A DNA stretch of 64,000 bases, taken from contig NZ_CP034072.1 of NCBI RefSeq assembly GCF_003855255.1, positions 1,426,001 to 1,490,000 on the forward strand. Direction: 5' to 3'. The DNA is from Mycolicibacterium nivoides (GTDB lineage: Bacteria; Actinomycetota; Actinomycetes; Mycobacteriales; Mycobacteriaceae). A program made the position numbers and the translations under genes. Shown here in pieces: positions 32,688-41,705 of the stretch. The notes beneath the pieces are model-generated. The model was not told where the DNA came from. It made no database searches and saw only the letters and a list, made by a program, of their open reading frames with translations. How positions within the stretch are numbered: the stretch's first letter is position 1; each line of letters begins with the position of its first letter.

Positions 32688-33814
32688 CGGGAACTCCTGT
32701 CTGCGAGTGTGTTTCGTCGATAGTCCGCGGTGACCCGGGCCAGCTCCTTGGGGTCGCCGGCATGCATCGTGCGATTGGCGTGCACCACTGCCGTGGTCTC
32801 CGGGACGCGGCGGGCCTCGTAGCCGGCGACGCCGCGGCCGGCGGCCAGCTCGTCGGCAAGGGCGCGGGCGTCGAGGACGGCCTGTGAACCGCCGTTGGCG
32901 CCGACGGGATACATCGGATGCGCGGCGTCACCCAGTAGTGTGACGCGTTGAGTACCCCAGTGGGACAACGGCTCCCGGTCGACCATCGGATACTCGAACA
33001 CCGCATCGGATCTGCCCACCAGCTCGGCCGGGTCCAGCCAGTCCAGGTGCCAGCCCGACATGCGGGCCATGACCTCCGCGGGATCGACCTGGGCGTTCCA
33101 GTTCGCGTCCCCGGGAAGCGGACCGGGCGCGGCCTCGGCGACCTGCAGCACCCAGTTCACCTGATCGCCGCCGATCGGGTACGTGACCAGCTCGACCCCG
33201 TCCTCACCCTTGACGATGGCCATCGTGCGGCCGTCCAGAAACGGCCGAACATGGCTGGCGCCGCGGAACATCCGAACCCCCGACCAGACCAGTGGGTCGA
33301 CGCCGCGATGCAACTGCCTGCGTACTTCCGAGTGCACCCCGTCGGCGCCGACGAACACGTCTGCGGTGAACTCGCCGACGCGGCTGGCCACGCGTACATG
33401 ATCGTCGGATTCCTCGAAACCGGTGACGGCTGCGCCTGTGCGCACCGCGTCGGTACCCAGCCGGGACCGGACCGCGTCGAGCAACAGCATCTGCAGCCGG
33501 CCGCGGTGCACGGAACACTGCGGGTACCCGTATCCGCCTTCGATTCCGCGGGGCTCACGGAACAGCAGCGCGCCGTCGGAGCGGTAGAAATCGATGACGG
33601 CCGGGGTCGCCGAGATGGCCAGCAGGGCCTCGCCGAGACCGAGGTCGGTCAGTTCGCGTACCGCGTGCGGCAGCAGGTTGATGCCCACGCCGAGGGCGCG
33701 GAGCTCGTGGGCGCTCTCCAGGATCGTGACGTGAAAACCTCTGGCGTGCAGGGTGAGTGCGGTGGTGAGGCCACCGATACCGGCTCCGGCGATGACGATC
33801 TGTCGTGTGGACAT
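32684..33814 (-). CDS. FAD-dependent monooxygenase, salicylate-hydroxylase-like
   Basis: A 376-residue group A flavin monooxygenase. FAD motifs are IVIAGAGIGGLTTALTLHARG at the N-terminus and VTLLGDAAHPMYPVGANGGSQAV near residue 290, and VFVGADGVHSEVRRQL lies between. The ATG at 33814 is preceded by GGAG; the frame extends upstream to 33940 but that part crosses the operator region and starts of the LysR gene. It is coupled to the esterase-like gene downstream and divergent from a LysR regulator, the usual arrangement for an inducible aromatic catabolic operon. Confidence 0.9.
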   Translation of the reverse strand: MSTRQIVIAGAGIGGLTTALTLHARGFHVTILESAHELRALGVGINLLPHAVRELTDLGLGEALLAISATPAVIDFYRSDGALLFREPRGIEGGYGYPQCSVHRGRLQMLLLDAVRSRLGTDAVRTGAAVTGFEESDDHVRVASRVGEFTADVFVGADGVHSEVRRQLHRGVDPLVWSGVRMFRGASHVRPFLDGRTMAIVKGEDGVELVTYPIGGDQVNWVLQVAEAAPGPLPGDANWNAQVDPAEVMARMSGWHLDWLDPAELVGRSDAVFEYPMVDREPLSHWGTQRVTLLGDAAHPMYPVGANGGSQAVLDARALADELAAGRGVAGYEARRVPETTAVVHANRTMHAGDPKELARVTADYRRNTLADRSSR

Positions 33815-33853
33815 GGCTCCAGCCTCGTCAGCGCCGAATGATAAGTCCAATAC

Positions 33854-33873
33854 ATAGTCTATCCATAAACTAT
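33854..33873. promoter_or_regulatory. LysR-type operator between divergent genes
   Basis: ATAGT-C-TAT-CC-ATA-A-ACTAT is symmetric except at one position per arm and the centre, and contains the T-N11-A pattern of LysR boxes. A second, wider repeat (ATAAGT at 33841-33846 with ACTTAT at 33881-33886) brackets it. It lies 11 nt before the LysR start and 40 nt before the monooxygenase start. Confidence 0.6.
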
Positions 33874-33884
33874 TGTGATTACTT

Positions 33885-34772
33885 ATGGAATTGCGGCAGC
33901 TCGAATACTTCGTGGCGGTGGCCGAAGAAGCCAACTTCACCCGCGCCGCCGAGCGGGTGCATGTCGCGCAACCGGCGGTCAGCGCCCAGATCCGGCACCT
34001 CGAGCGCGAACTCGGTCAGCAACTGTTCGATCGCAGCCGGCGTACGGTCCGGCTGACCGCCGCCGGCGAAGCCGTGTTGCCACACGCCCGGGCGGCGCTG
34101 GCCGCCGTCACCGCCGCCCGTACCGCGGTCGAGGAACTCGGCGAGTTGGTGCGGGGCTCGGTGGTGGTGGGCACCGTGACGGCCCACGACTTCGACATGG
34201 CGGGACTGCTCGCTCAGTTCCACGCGGCACACCCACTGGTCGACATCACGCTGACCACGGACGAGTCCGACGCCCTGCTGGACGGCTTGCACTCGGGGCG
34301 CCTCGATGCGGCCATCGTGTCGGTCGGTGCCGAACTGCCCGCCGGGTTGGCCGCCGAGGTGGTGACCGATCAGCGCATCGTCGCAGCGGTGGCGGGTGAC
34401 CATCCGTGGCACCGGCGACGCACGGTCGCGCTGCGCGATCTCGCAGACCACCCGGTCATCGCGTTGCCGACCGGCGCCGGTATCCGCCACCAGTTCGACC
34501 AGGCCTGCCGCGGGGCCGGGGTGGCCGCACGGGTCGCGTTCGAGGCGAGCACCCCGCACGCGCTGGCCGAGCTTGCCGAGCGCGGGCTCGGAGTCGCGGT
34601 GTTGCCGGAATCGGTGGCCGTCGCCCGGACCGCCCTGCACCCCCTGCCCATCACACCCGAGTTGCGCGGCCGGTTGGTGTTCGCGTGGCGGGCGCGGGGA
34701 CCGATGAGTCCGGCCGCCAGAGTCCTGATCGAGATGACTCGTCGCCGTCTGCGCGTCGGTGGCCCCGCATAG
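33885..34772 (+). CDS. LysR-family transcriptional regulator
   Basis: A 295-residue LysR regulator. The N-terminal helix-turn-helix is typical: MELRQLEYFVAVAEEANFTR, then AAERVHVAQPAVSAQIRHLE. The C-terminal half is a two-lobed effector-binding domain. The gene diverges from the FAD monooxygenase-esterase pair with a palindromic box in the shared promoter, so it most likely activates that pair in response to the substrate and represses itself. The stop is 10 nt before the polA start. Confidence 0.92.
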   Translation: MELRQLEYFVAVAEEANFTRAAERVHVAQPAVSAQIRHLERELGQQLFDRSRRTVRLTAAGEAVLPHARAALAAVTAARTAVEELGELVRGSVVVGTVTAHDFDMAGLLAQFHAAHPLVDITLTTDESDALLDGLHSGRLDAAIVSVGAELPAGLAAEVVTDQRIVAAVAGDHPWHRRRTVALRDLADHPVIALPTGAGIRHQFDQACRGAGVAARVAFEASTPHALAELAERGLGVAVLPESVAVARTALHPLPITPELRGRLVFAWRARGPMSPAARVLIEMTRRRLRVGGPA

Positions 34773-34782
34773 AGTGAGGGCC

Positions 34783-37548
34783 GTGAGCCCCGCGAAGACC
34801 GAGACGAAGAACGCACCGAACCCGACCGCTGACGACAAGCCCACACTGATGCTGCTCGACGGCAATTCGCTGGCTTTCCGGGCGTTTTACGCGTTGCCGG
34901 CCGAGAATTTCAAGACTCAGGGCGGGCTGACCACCAACGCGGTCTACGGGTTCACCTCGATGCTGATCAACCTGCTGCGTGACGAGCAGCCCAGCCACGT
35001 GGCCGCCGCGTTCGACGTATCGCGACAGACGTTCCGCAAGGACAAGTACCCGGAATACAAAGAGGGCCGCTCCGCGACGCCCGACGAGTTCCGCGGCCAG
35101 ATCGACATCACCAAAGAGGTGCTCGGCGCACTGGGCATCACCGCGATGGCCGAACCCGGCTTCGAGGCCGACGACATCATCGCCACCCTGGCCACCCAGG
35201 CCGAGCAGGAGGGCTACCGGGTTCTGGTTGTCACCGGCGACCGTGACTCGCTGCAGTTGGTCACCGACAACGTCACCGTGCTCTACCCGCGCAAGGGGGT
35301 CAGCGAGCTGACCCGCTTCACGCCGGACGCGGTGGTGGAGAAGTACGGGCTGACGCCGACGCAGTATCCGGATTTCGCGGCCCTGCGCGGGGACCCGAGT
35401 GACAACCTGCCCGGCATTCCCGGGGTGGGAGAGAAGACCGCGACCAAGTGGATCGTCGAGTACGGCTCACTGCAGTCGCTGGTCGACAACGTCGAGAGGG
35501 TCAAGGGGAAGGTGGGGGACTCGCTGCGGGCCAACCTGTCCAGCGTGATCCTCAACCGTGAGCTCACCGACCTGGTGCGCGATGTGCCGCTGGCCCAGAC
35601 GCCGGACACGCTGCGGATGCAACCCTGGAACCGCGACCAGATCCACCGGCTGTTCGACGACCTGGAATTCCGGGTGCTGCGCGACCGGCTGTTCGAGACG
35701 CTGGTCGCCTCCGAGCCCGAGGTCGAGCACGGGTTCGACGTGCGTGGCCGGGCATTGGAGCCCGGTGAGCTGGCCGCCTGGCTCGCCGAGCACAGCCTGG
35801 GTAACCGGTTCGGACTGGCCGTGGTCGGCACGCATCTGGCCTACGACGCCGACGCCACCGCACTGGCCATCGTGGCGGCCGACGGCGACGGGCGCTACAT
35901 CGACACCGCCACGCTGACACCCGAGGACGAGGAAGCGCTGGCGCGCTGGCTGGGCGATCCCGGTCCGCCCAAGGCACTGCACGAGGCCAAGCTGGCCATG
36001 CATGACCTGGCCGGGCGCGGCTGGACATTGCGCGGGGTCACCTCCGACACCGCGCTCGCCGCCTACCTGGTGCGGCCGGGGCAGCGCAGCTTCGCCCTCG
36101 ACGATCTGGCGGTGCGCTACCTGCGTCGCGAGCTGCGCGCCGAAACGCCTGAGCAGCAACAGCTTTCACTGCTGGATGACTCGGAGGGAGTCGACGAGCA
36201 GGCGGTGCAGACGCTGATCCTGCGGGCTTGCGCGGTCCTGGACCTCGCCGATGCGCTGGACGAGGAACTGGCCCGGATCGACTCGTCGTCCCTGCTGGGC
36301 CGGATGGAGCTGCCGGTGCAGCGGGCGCTGGCCGAGATGGAGTCGATCGGCATCGCCGTCGACCTGGGCAAACTGCAGGAACTGCAGAGCGAGTTCGCCG
36401 ACCAGATCCGTGACGCCGCCGAGGCCGCGTACGCGGTGATCGGCAAGCAGATCAACCTCGGGTCGCCCAAGCAGTTGCAGGCTGTGTTGTTCGACGAGCT
36501 CGAGATGCCCAAGACCAAGCGCACCAAGACCGGCTACACCACCGATGCCGATGCGCTGCAGTCACTGTTCGACAAGACCGGTCATCCGTTCCTGCAGCAT
36601 CTGCTGGCACATCGGGACGCGACGCGGCTCAAGGTCACCGTCGACGGCTTGCTCAACGCGGTGGCCTCCGACGGGCGGATTCACACCACGTTCAACCAGA
36701 CCATCGCGGCGACCGGCCGGCTTTCGTCGACCGAGCCGAACCTGCAGAACATCCCGATCCGCACCGAGGCGGGCCGACGCATCCGCGACGCGTTCGTGGT
36801 TGGAGGTCGCCCTCCGGGCTCCGGCGGCGGTGCGGGCTCGGACGGGCCGTATGCCGAGCTGATGACCGCCGACTACAGCCAGATCGAGATGCGGATCATG
36901 GCGCACCTGTCGCGAGATGAGGGCCTGATCGAGGCCTTCAACACCGGTGAGGACCTGCACTCGTTCGTGGCGTCGCGGGCGTTCTCGGTGCCGATCGACG
37001 AGGTGACCCCGGAGCTGCGCCGACGGGTCAAGGCGATGTCGTACGGCCTGGCCTACGGGCTGAGCGCCTATGGGTTGGCCAGCCAGCTCAAGATCTCCAC
37101 AGAAGAGGCCAAGGTGCAGATGGAGCAGTACTTCGACCGGTTCGGCGGAGTGCGTGACTATCTGCGTGACGTGGTCGACCAGGCGCGCAAGGACGGGTTC
37201 ACCTCAACAGTGCTGGGCCGTCGTCGCTACCTGCCGGAACTCGACAGCAGCAACCGCAATGTGCGCGAGGCGGCCGAGCGGGCCGCTCTCAACGCGCCGA
37301 TCCAGGGCAGTGCCGCCGACATCATCAAGGTGGCGATGATCAACGTCGACGAGGCGATCAAGGAAGCCGGGCTGAAGTCACGGATGATCCTGCAGGTGCA
37401 CGACGAGCTGTTGTTCGAGGTGGCAGACGGCGAGCGGGAGGCCTTGGAGGCTTTGGTGCGCGAGCACATGGGCAACGCCTACCCGTTGGATGTGCCGTTG
37501 GAGGTGTCGGTCGGGTACGGCCGCAGCTGGGACGCCGCCGCGCATTAG
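34783..37548 (+). CDS. polA: PolA, DNA polymerase I
   Basis: DNA polymerase I fills gaps in repair and removes Okazaki primers. The 921-residue protein has a 5'-3' nuclease domain (TLMLLDGNSLAFRAF, then the VVTGDRDSLQLV region), a degenerate 3'-5' exonuclease domain and a family A polymerase domain with GRLSSTEPNLQNIPIR, the catalytic Asp in TADYSQIEMR (Asp697), KAMSYGLAYG and VHDELLFE. The GTG at 34783 is chosen because it gives the known MSPAK start. A Gly-rich stretch around residues 673-690 (GGRPPGSGGGAGSDGP) sits just before the catalytic motif and looks like an insertion. Confidence 0.97.
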   Translation: MSPAKTETKNAPNPTADDKPTLMLLDGNSLAFRAFYALPAENFKTQGGLTTNAVYGFTSMLINLLRDEQPSHVAAAFDVSRQTFRKDKYPEYKEGRSATPDEFRGQIDITKEVLGALGITAMAEPGFEADDIIATLATQAEQEGYRVLVVTGDRDSLQLVTDNVTVLYPRKGVSELTRFTPDAVVEKYGLTPTQYPDFAALRGDPSDNLPGIPGVGEKTATKWIVEYGSLQSLVDNVERVKGKVGDSLRANLSSVILNRELTDLVRDVPLAQTPDTLRMQPWNRDQIHRLFDDLEFRVLRDRLFETLVASEPEVEHGFDVRGRALEPGELAAWLAEHSLGNRFGLAVVGTHLAYDADATALAIVAADGDGRYIDTATLTPEDEEALARWLGDPGPPKALHEAKLAMHDLAGRGWTLRGVTSDTALAAYLVRPGQRSFALDDLAVRYLRRELRAETPEQQQLSLLDDSEGVDEQAVQTLILRACAVLDLADALDEELARIDSSSLLGRMELPVQRALAEMESIGIAVDLGKLQELQSEFADQIRDAAEAAYAVIGKQINLGSPKQLQAVLFDELEMPKTKRTKTGYTTDADALQSLFDKTGHPFLQHLLAHRDATRLKVTVDGLLNAVASDGRIHTTFNQTIAATGRLSSTEPNLQNIPIRTEAGRRIRDAFVVGGRPPGSGGGAGSDGPYAELMTADYSQIEMRIMAHLSRDEGLIEAFNTGEDLHSFVASRAFSVPIDEVTPELRRRVKAMSYGLAYGLSAYGLASQLKISTEEAKVQMEQYFDRFGGVRDYLRDVVDQARKDGFTSTVLGRRRYLPELDSSNRNVREAAERAALNAPIQGSAADIIKVAMINVDEAIKEAGLKSRMILQVHDELLFEVADGEREALEALVREHMGNAYPLDVPLEVSVGYGRSWDAAAH

Positions 37549-37570
37549 CGGCGCGTCTGGCAGCGCCCGC

Positions 37571-38761
37571 TCACCAGTGGACGGGCGCCCGGTAGTGCGC
37601 CATCCAGTGCAGGATCGGAGCGGCTGACCGCGCGGCGGTCACCGCGTACACCTCTTCCTGCTGCAACGCGTACACCTGCGCGTTGCCGAAGCCACGGTCG
37701 ATGCGGTCCCGGACGAAGGCCAGCTCGACAACGGCGGCGGCGAAGGCCGCGACGGCCTTGCCCGCGGGACGACCGCCGGCCAGCGTGGCCTGCTTGATCG
37801 CGCCGTGGCGGCTCTTCAACGACCCGAGCCAGGTGGCTTCGTTGGGGGTGATCAACCCGGCGGCGACCATGCCCGGCAGTTTGGCGGCCACCACATGCTG
37901 CTCGCGGCGACGGCTGATGACCGCCACCACGATCATCGTGACGAAGATCGGCACCATCCAGACCGCGTACACGATGAAGTAGGTCCCGGCGCCCACCAGC
38001 GACGAACCGTTCCACAGTCCGTGCATGAACACCGCACCCAGGTAGCCGGCCAGGACGCAGAGCACTTTGGCGCCGGTGCTGCGCCGTTGCAGCGCGAAGT
38101 ACACCCCGATCGCGGTCATCGTGGTGAACAGCGAGTGGGCGAACGGCGCCATGATCAGGCGCATCGCCGCCGTCAGCAGCGATCCGGCCAGCGAATCGGC
38201 GCTGGAGATGTACATGATGTCTTCGAGCCAGGCGAAACCGAGACCGACGAGGCCGGCGTACACCAGGCAGTCGGTCAGGGAGTTGAGCTCGTTGCGGCGC
38301 CGCCCGGTCATCATGATCAGCAGGAACAGGCCCTTGGCGGCCTCTTCGATGAACGGCGCGCGGATCGCCACCGAGGCGAAACTGTGCGCCGATTCGGCCG
38401 AGTCGACACCGGGTGCCAGCAGCGCGTCGGTGAACAGGCTCAGCACCAGGGACAACACGATGGCGACTGCGGCGCCCCAGCCGAAGGCCAGCAGCAGCAG
38501 CCTGGGCGGTTCCGGTTCCCAGCGGTCCAGCCACAGGTAGGCGAACACCGCCCCGGTCATCACGATGCTGGACAGCGTGAACCCGATGATCGCGCCGGCC
38601 GGGTTGAGCGCGGTGAACAGCAGCACCAGCGCACCGATGACGACGCCGCAGGCGATGATCGCCGCCAGCGGGGCGCCGACTTTGCGGACCGGTCTGGGCA
38701 TCGGCGGGGTGATCGGAAACCATGGCCGATGGACCGGGCCGGGGGTCGGGGAGTACGCCAC
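37571..38761 (-). CDS. PrsW-family intramembrane metalloprotease
   Basis: A 396-residue polytopic membrane protein, about eight hydrophobic segments between residues 30 and 270 and a soluble C-terminal tail. Family motifs are FIEEAAKG (the EExxK-type active site), FAHSLFTTMTA and FMHGLWNGS, which supply the metal-binding His residues. PrsW cleaves anti-sigma factors in Bacillus; the target here is unknown. The GTG at 38761 is chosen because a TACGCT box lies 7 nt upstream. The stop is 22 nt from the convergent polA stop. Confidence 0.88.
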   Translation of the reverse strand: MAYSPTPGPVHRPWFPITPPMPRPVRKVGAPLAAIIACGVVIGALVLLFTALNPAGAIIGFTLSSIVMTGAVFAYLWLDRWEPEPPRLLLLAFGWGAAVAIVLSLVLSLFTDALLAPGVDSAESAHSFASVAIRAPFIEEAAKGLFLLIMMTGRRRNELNSLTDCLVYAGLVGLGFAWLEDIMYISSADSLAGSLLTAAMRLIMAPFAHSLFTTMTAIGVYFALQRRSTGAKVLCVLAGYLGAVFMHGLWNGSSLVGAGTYFIVYAVWMVPIFVTMIVVAVISRRREQHVVAAKLPGMVAAGLITPNEATWLGSLKSRHGAIKQATLAGGRPAGKAVAAFAAAVVELAFVRDRIDRGFGNAQVYALQQEEVYAVTAARSAAPILHWMAHYRAPVHW

Positions 38762-38768
38762 CCGCAGA

Positions 38769-38774
38769 AGCGTA
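38769..38774 (-). promoter_or_regulatory. -10 box (TACGCT) of the PrsW-like gene
   Basis: On the minus strand TACGCT ends 7 nt before the GTG at 38761; a leaderless start is predicted. Confidence 0.45.
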
Positions 38775-39000
38775 GCCGTGGGTAGGCTGCGTGCCCGGCA
38801 CAAATTCGGACGACGGTCCGGCGCGCTGCTGACACCCCCGTCGCGGGGGCGGTTTGTCCTGCGTGTGCCTGGTCGAGTACCCTCGTTACGTATCTGTGTG
38901 CACAGCTTGACACCGTCTGGTCACTGCCACGGATCAATACGAACGCATTACAGCAATACCACTGTCCCTACTAGTAAACCTGTCCGGAGCAACCCACCAC
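38775..39000 (+). promoter_or_regulatory. Promoter and leader region of rpsA
   Basis: This 226-nt gap upstream of rpsA holds no convincing gene. A TTGACA hexamer lies at 38907-38912 and GGAG (38986-38989) is 11 nt before the rpsA ATG. The exact -10 is uncertain. The long leader is usual for ribosomal protein S1, which can control its own translation. Confidence 0.4.
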
Positions 39001-40440
39001 ATGCCAAGTCCCTCCGTCACCTCGCCGCAAGTAGCCGTCAACGACATCGGCTCGGCTGAGGACTTTCTCGCCGCCATCGACAAAACCATCAAATACTTCA
39101 ACGATGGCGACATCGTCGAGGGAACCATCGTCAAGGTTGACCGTGACGAGGTCCTGCTCGACATCGGTTACAAGACCGAAGGTGTCATTCCTTCCCGCGA
39201 ACTCTCGATCAAGCACGATGTCGACCCCAACGAGGTCGTTTCCGTGGGCGACGAGGTCGAGGCCCTCGTTCTCACCAAGGAGGACAAGGAAGGCCGCCTG
39301 ATCCTGTCCAAGAAGCGCGCTCAGTACGAGCGTGCTTGGGGCACCATCGAGGAGCTCAAGGAGAAGGACGAGGCCGTCAAGGGCACCGTCATCGAGGTCG
39401 TCAAGGGCGGCCTGATCCTCGACATCGGTCTGCGTGGCTTCCTGCCCGCATCGCTGGTCGAGATGCGTCGTGTCCGCGATCTGCAGCCGTACATCGGCAA
39501 GGAGATCGAGGCCAAGATCATCGAGCTGGACAAGAACCGCAACAACGTGGTGCTGAGCCGCCGCGCCTGGCTGGAGCAGACCCAGTCCGAGGTGCGCAGC
39601 GAGTTCCTCAACCAGCTGCAGAAGGGCGCCATCCGCAAGGGTGTCGTCTCGTCGATCGTCAACTTCGGCGCCTTCGTCGATCTCGGCGGCGTCGACGGCC
39701 TGGTGCACGTCTCCGAGCTGTCCTGGAAGCACATCGATCACCCGTCCGAGGTGGTTCAGGTGGGCGACGAGGTCACCGTCGAGGTGCTCGACGTCGACAT
39801 GGATCGCGAGCGGGTTTCGCTGTCGCTCAAGGCGACTCAGGAAGACCCGTGGCGTCACTTCGCCCGCACCCACGCGATCGGTCAGATCGTGCCGGGCAAG
39901 GTCACCAAGCTGGTGCCGTTCGGCGCGTTCGTCCGCGTCGAGGAGGGCATCGAGGGCCTGGTGCACATCTCGGAGCTGTCCGAGCGCCACGTCGAGGTCC
40001 CGGACCAGGTGGTCCAGGTCGGCGACGACGCGATGGTCAAGGTCATCGACATCGACCTGGAGCGTCGCCGGATCTCGCTGAGCCTCAAGCAGGCCAACGA
40101 GGACTACACCGAGGAGTTCGACCCGTCGAAGTACGGCATGGCCGACAGCTACGACGAGCAGGGCAACTACATCTTCCCCGAGGGCTTCGACGCCGAGACC
40201 AACGAATGGCTCGAAGGCTTCGACAAGCAGCGGGAGGAGTGGGAGGCTCGCTACGCCGAGGCCGAGCGCCGGCACAAGATGCACACCACCCAGATGGAGA
40301 AGTTCGCCGCGGCCGAGGCCGAGGAAGCTGCCCGTCCGGTGTCCAACGGGTCCTCGCGGTCGGAGGAGTCCACTGGTGGCACGCTGGCCAGCGACGCACA
40401 GCTGGCTGCTCTGCGCGAGAAGCTCGCAGGCAACGCCTAA
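39001..40440 (+). CDS. rpsA: RpsA, 30S ribosomal protein S1
   Basis: S1 helps mRNA binding on the 30S subunit and takes part in trans-translation. The 479-residue protein carries four S1 RNA-binding repeats, about residues 36-105, 122-190, 208-276 and 293-362, each with the G-x-V/FGAFV type core (for example SSIVNFGAFVDLGG and TKLVPFGAFVRVEE). The C-terminal tail is charged and ends in LREKLAGNA. Four repeats rather than six is normal for actinobacteria. A GC-rich terminator follows. Confidence 0.97.
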   Translation: MPSPSVTSPQVAVNDIGSAEDFLAAIDKTIKYFNDGDIVEGTIVKVDRDEVLLDIGYKTEGVIPSRELSIKHDVDPNEVVSVGDEVEALVLTKEDKEGRLILSKKRAQYERAWGTIEELKEKDEAVKGTVIEVVKGGLILDIGLRGFLPASLVEMRRVRDLQPYIGKEIEAKIIELDKNRNNVVLSRRAWLEQTQSEVRSEFLNQLQKGAIRKGVVSSIVNFGAFVDLGGVDGLVHVSELSWKHIDHPSEVVQVGDEVTVEVLDVDMDRERVSLSLKATQEDPWRHFARTHAIGQIVPGKVTKLVPFGAFVRVEEGIEGLVHISELSERHVEVPDQVVQVGDDAMVKVIDIDLERRRISLSLKQANEDYTEEFDPSKYGMADSYDEQGNYIFPEGFDAETNEWLEGFDKQREEWEARYAEAERRHKMHTTQMEKFAAAEAEEAARPVSNGSSRSEESTGGTLASDAQLAALREKLAGNA

Positions 40441-40451
40441 GAAGTAAGACA

Positions 40452-40486
40452 ACGAACGCCCCGGCCCATTGGGTCGGGGCGTTCGT
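40452..40486 (+). terminator. Terminator hairpin after rpsA
   Basis: ACGAACGCCCCG (40452-40463) pairs with CGGGGCGTTCGT (40475-40486), extended by CCC-ATT-GGG inside. There is no U-run, a common mycobacterial form. Confidence 0.75.
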
Positions 40487-40515
40487 CGTTCCGGGGGCCT
40501 GACAGACTGTTGGGC

Positions 40516-41679
40516 GTGCTTCGCATCGGGTTAACCGGCGGTATCGGCGCCGGGAAGTCAACAGTGTCGGCCACATTCAGTGATCTGGGCGGCATCATCG
40601 TCGACGGTGATGTCATCGCACGTGAGGTGGTCGAGCCGGGTACCGAGGGGCTGGCCAAGCTGGTCGAGGCGTTCGGGGACGGGATCCTGCTGCCCGAGGG
40701 CGCGCTGAACCGTCCAGCCTTGGCGGCTGTCGCCTTCAGCGACGACGAGAAGCGTGCCACCCTGAACGGCATCGTGCATCCGCTGGTGGCGCACCGCCGA
40801 TCGGAGCTCATCGCCGCGGCCCACGAAGATGCGGTGATCGTCGAGGACATCCCGCTGTTGGTGGAATCCCAGATGGCGCCGATGTTCCCGTTGGTCATCG
40901 TGGTCAACGCCGACCCGGAACTACGCGTCAAGCGGCTGATCGAGTACCGCGGATTCACCGAGGAGGACGCCCGCGCCCGCATCGCGGCGCAGGCCACCGA
41001 GGAGCAGCGCCGCGCCGTCGCCGATGTCTGGCTGGACAACTCGGGCAGCCCCGGCGCCGTCGTCGAACAGGCCCGCACCCTATGGCACGAGCGGATCCTG
41101 CCTTTCGCGCACAACCTGAAGATCGAGCAGCCGGCCCGTCGCGACGCCGCGGTGGTGCCCTATGACCCGACCTGGCCGGATCAGGCCCGCCGGATCGTGG
41201 CCCGGCTGAACACCGCATGCGGACACCGCGCCGTGCGCATCGACCACATCGGTTCGACCGCGGTGCCGGGGATGGATGCCAAGGACGTCATCGATGTGCA
41301 GGTGACGGTCAAGTCCCTCGCAGTCGCCGACGAATTGGCCGACGCGCTGTTGACGGCAGGTTATCCGGTGGTGCCGGGTGTCACCGCCGATACTCCGCAC
41401 GATGATGATCCGGCGTTGTGGCGCAAGCGTTTCCACGCCTCGGCGGACCCGGGCCGGCCGACCAACGTGCACATCCGGGTGGACGGCAGGCCCAACCAGC
41501 GGTTCGCCCTGATGTTTGTCGACTGGCTGCGGGCCAACCCGAACGTGCAGGCCGACTATCTGGCCGCCAAGCGTGCCGCACTGACCGCACCCGACTACGT
41601 CGCGGCCAAGGAGCCGTGGTTCCTCGATGCCTACCACCGCGCCTGGAAGTGGGCGGACGCGACGGACTGGCGGCCCTAG
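40516..41679 (+). CDS. coaE: CoaE, dephospho-CoA kinase with C-terminal GrpB/UPF0157 domain
   Basis: CoaE phosphorylates dephospho-CoA, the last step of CoA synthesis. Residues about 1-195 are the P-loop kinase with LRIGLTGGIGAGKST and VVDGDVIAREVV-like and EDIPLLVES segments. Residues about 205-387 form a GrpB/UPF0157 nucleotidyltransferase-like domain (IDHIGSTAVPGMDAKDVIDVQV). This fusion is known in mycobacteria. The GTG at 40516 gives the known MLRIGL start; a TTG at 40510 is less likely. The stop lies in the loop of a very long hairpin shared with the convergent monooxygenase. Confidence 0.94.
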   Translation: MLRIGLTGGIGAGKSTVSATFSDLGGIIVDGDVIAREVVEPGTEGLAKLVEAFGDGILLPEGALNRPALAAVAFSDDEKRATLNGIVHPLVAHRRSELIAAAHEDAVIVEDIPLLVESQMAPMFPLVIVVNADPELRVKRLIEYRGFTEEDARARIAAQATEEQRRAVADVWLDNSGSPGAVVEQARTLWHERILPFAHNLKIEQPARRDAAVVPYDPTWPDQARRIVARLNTACGHRAVRIDHIGSTAVPGMDAKDVIDVQVTVKSLAVADELADALLTAGYPVVPGVTADTPHDDDPALWRKRFHASADPGRPTNVHIRVDGRPNQRFALMFVDWLRANPNVQADYLAAKRAALTAPDYVAAKEPWFLDAYHRAWKWADATDWRP

Positions 41680-41702
41680 CTCGGCCAGTCCGTCGCGTCC
41701 GC
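41653..41702. terminator. 18-bp perfect hairpin between coaE and the monooxygenase
   Basis: GCGGACGCGACGGACTGG (41653-41670, the last codons of coaE) pairs perfectly with CCAGTCCGTCGCGTCCGC (41685-41702). The loop contains the coaE TAG. It can end transcription from both sides. Confidence 0.8.
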
Positions 41703-41705
41703 TGG

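Noticed and set aside
33815..33940. Upstream extension of the salicylate-hydroxylase-like gene
   Set aside because: The extra residues precede the FAD motif without family support and cross the LysR operator and start.
37545..38801. A 418-codon frame overlapping the PrsW-like gene in another frame of the same strand
   Set aside because: Low-complexity Arg/Gly/Ala composition; the 37571-38761 frame has membrane helices and the metalloprotease motifs.
38804..39059. A coding frame overlapping the rpsA leader and N-terminus
   Set aside because: It is out of frame with rpsA, has no recognisable domain and no ribosome binding site.
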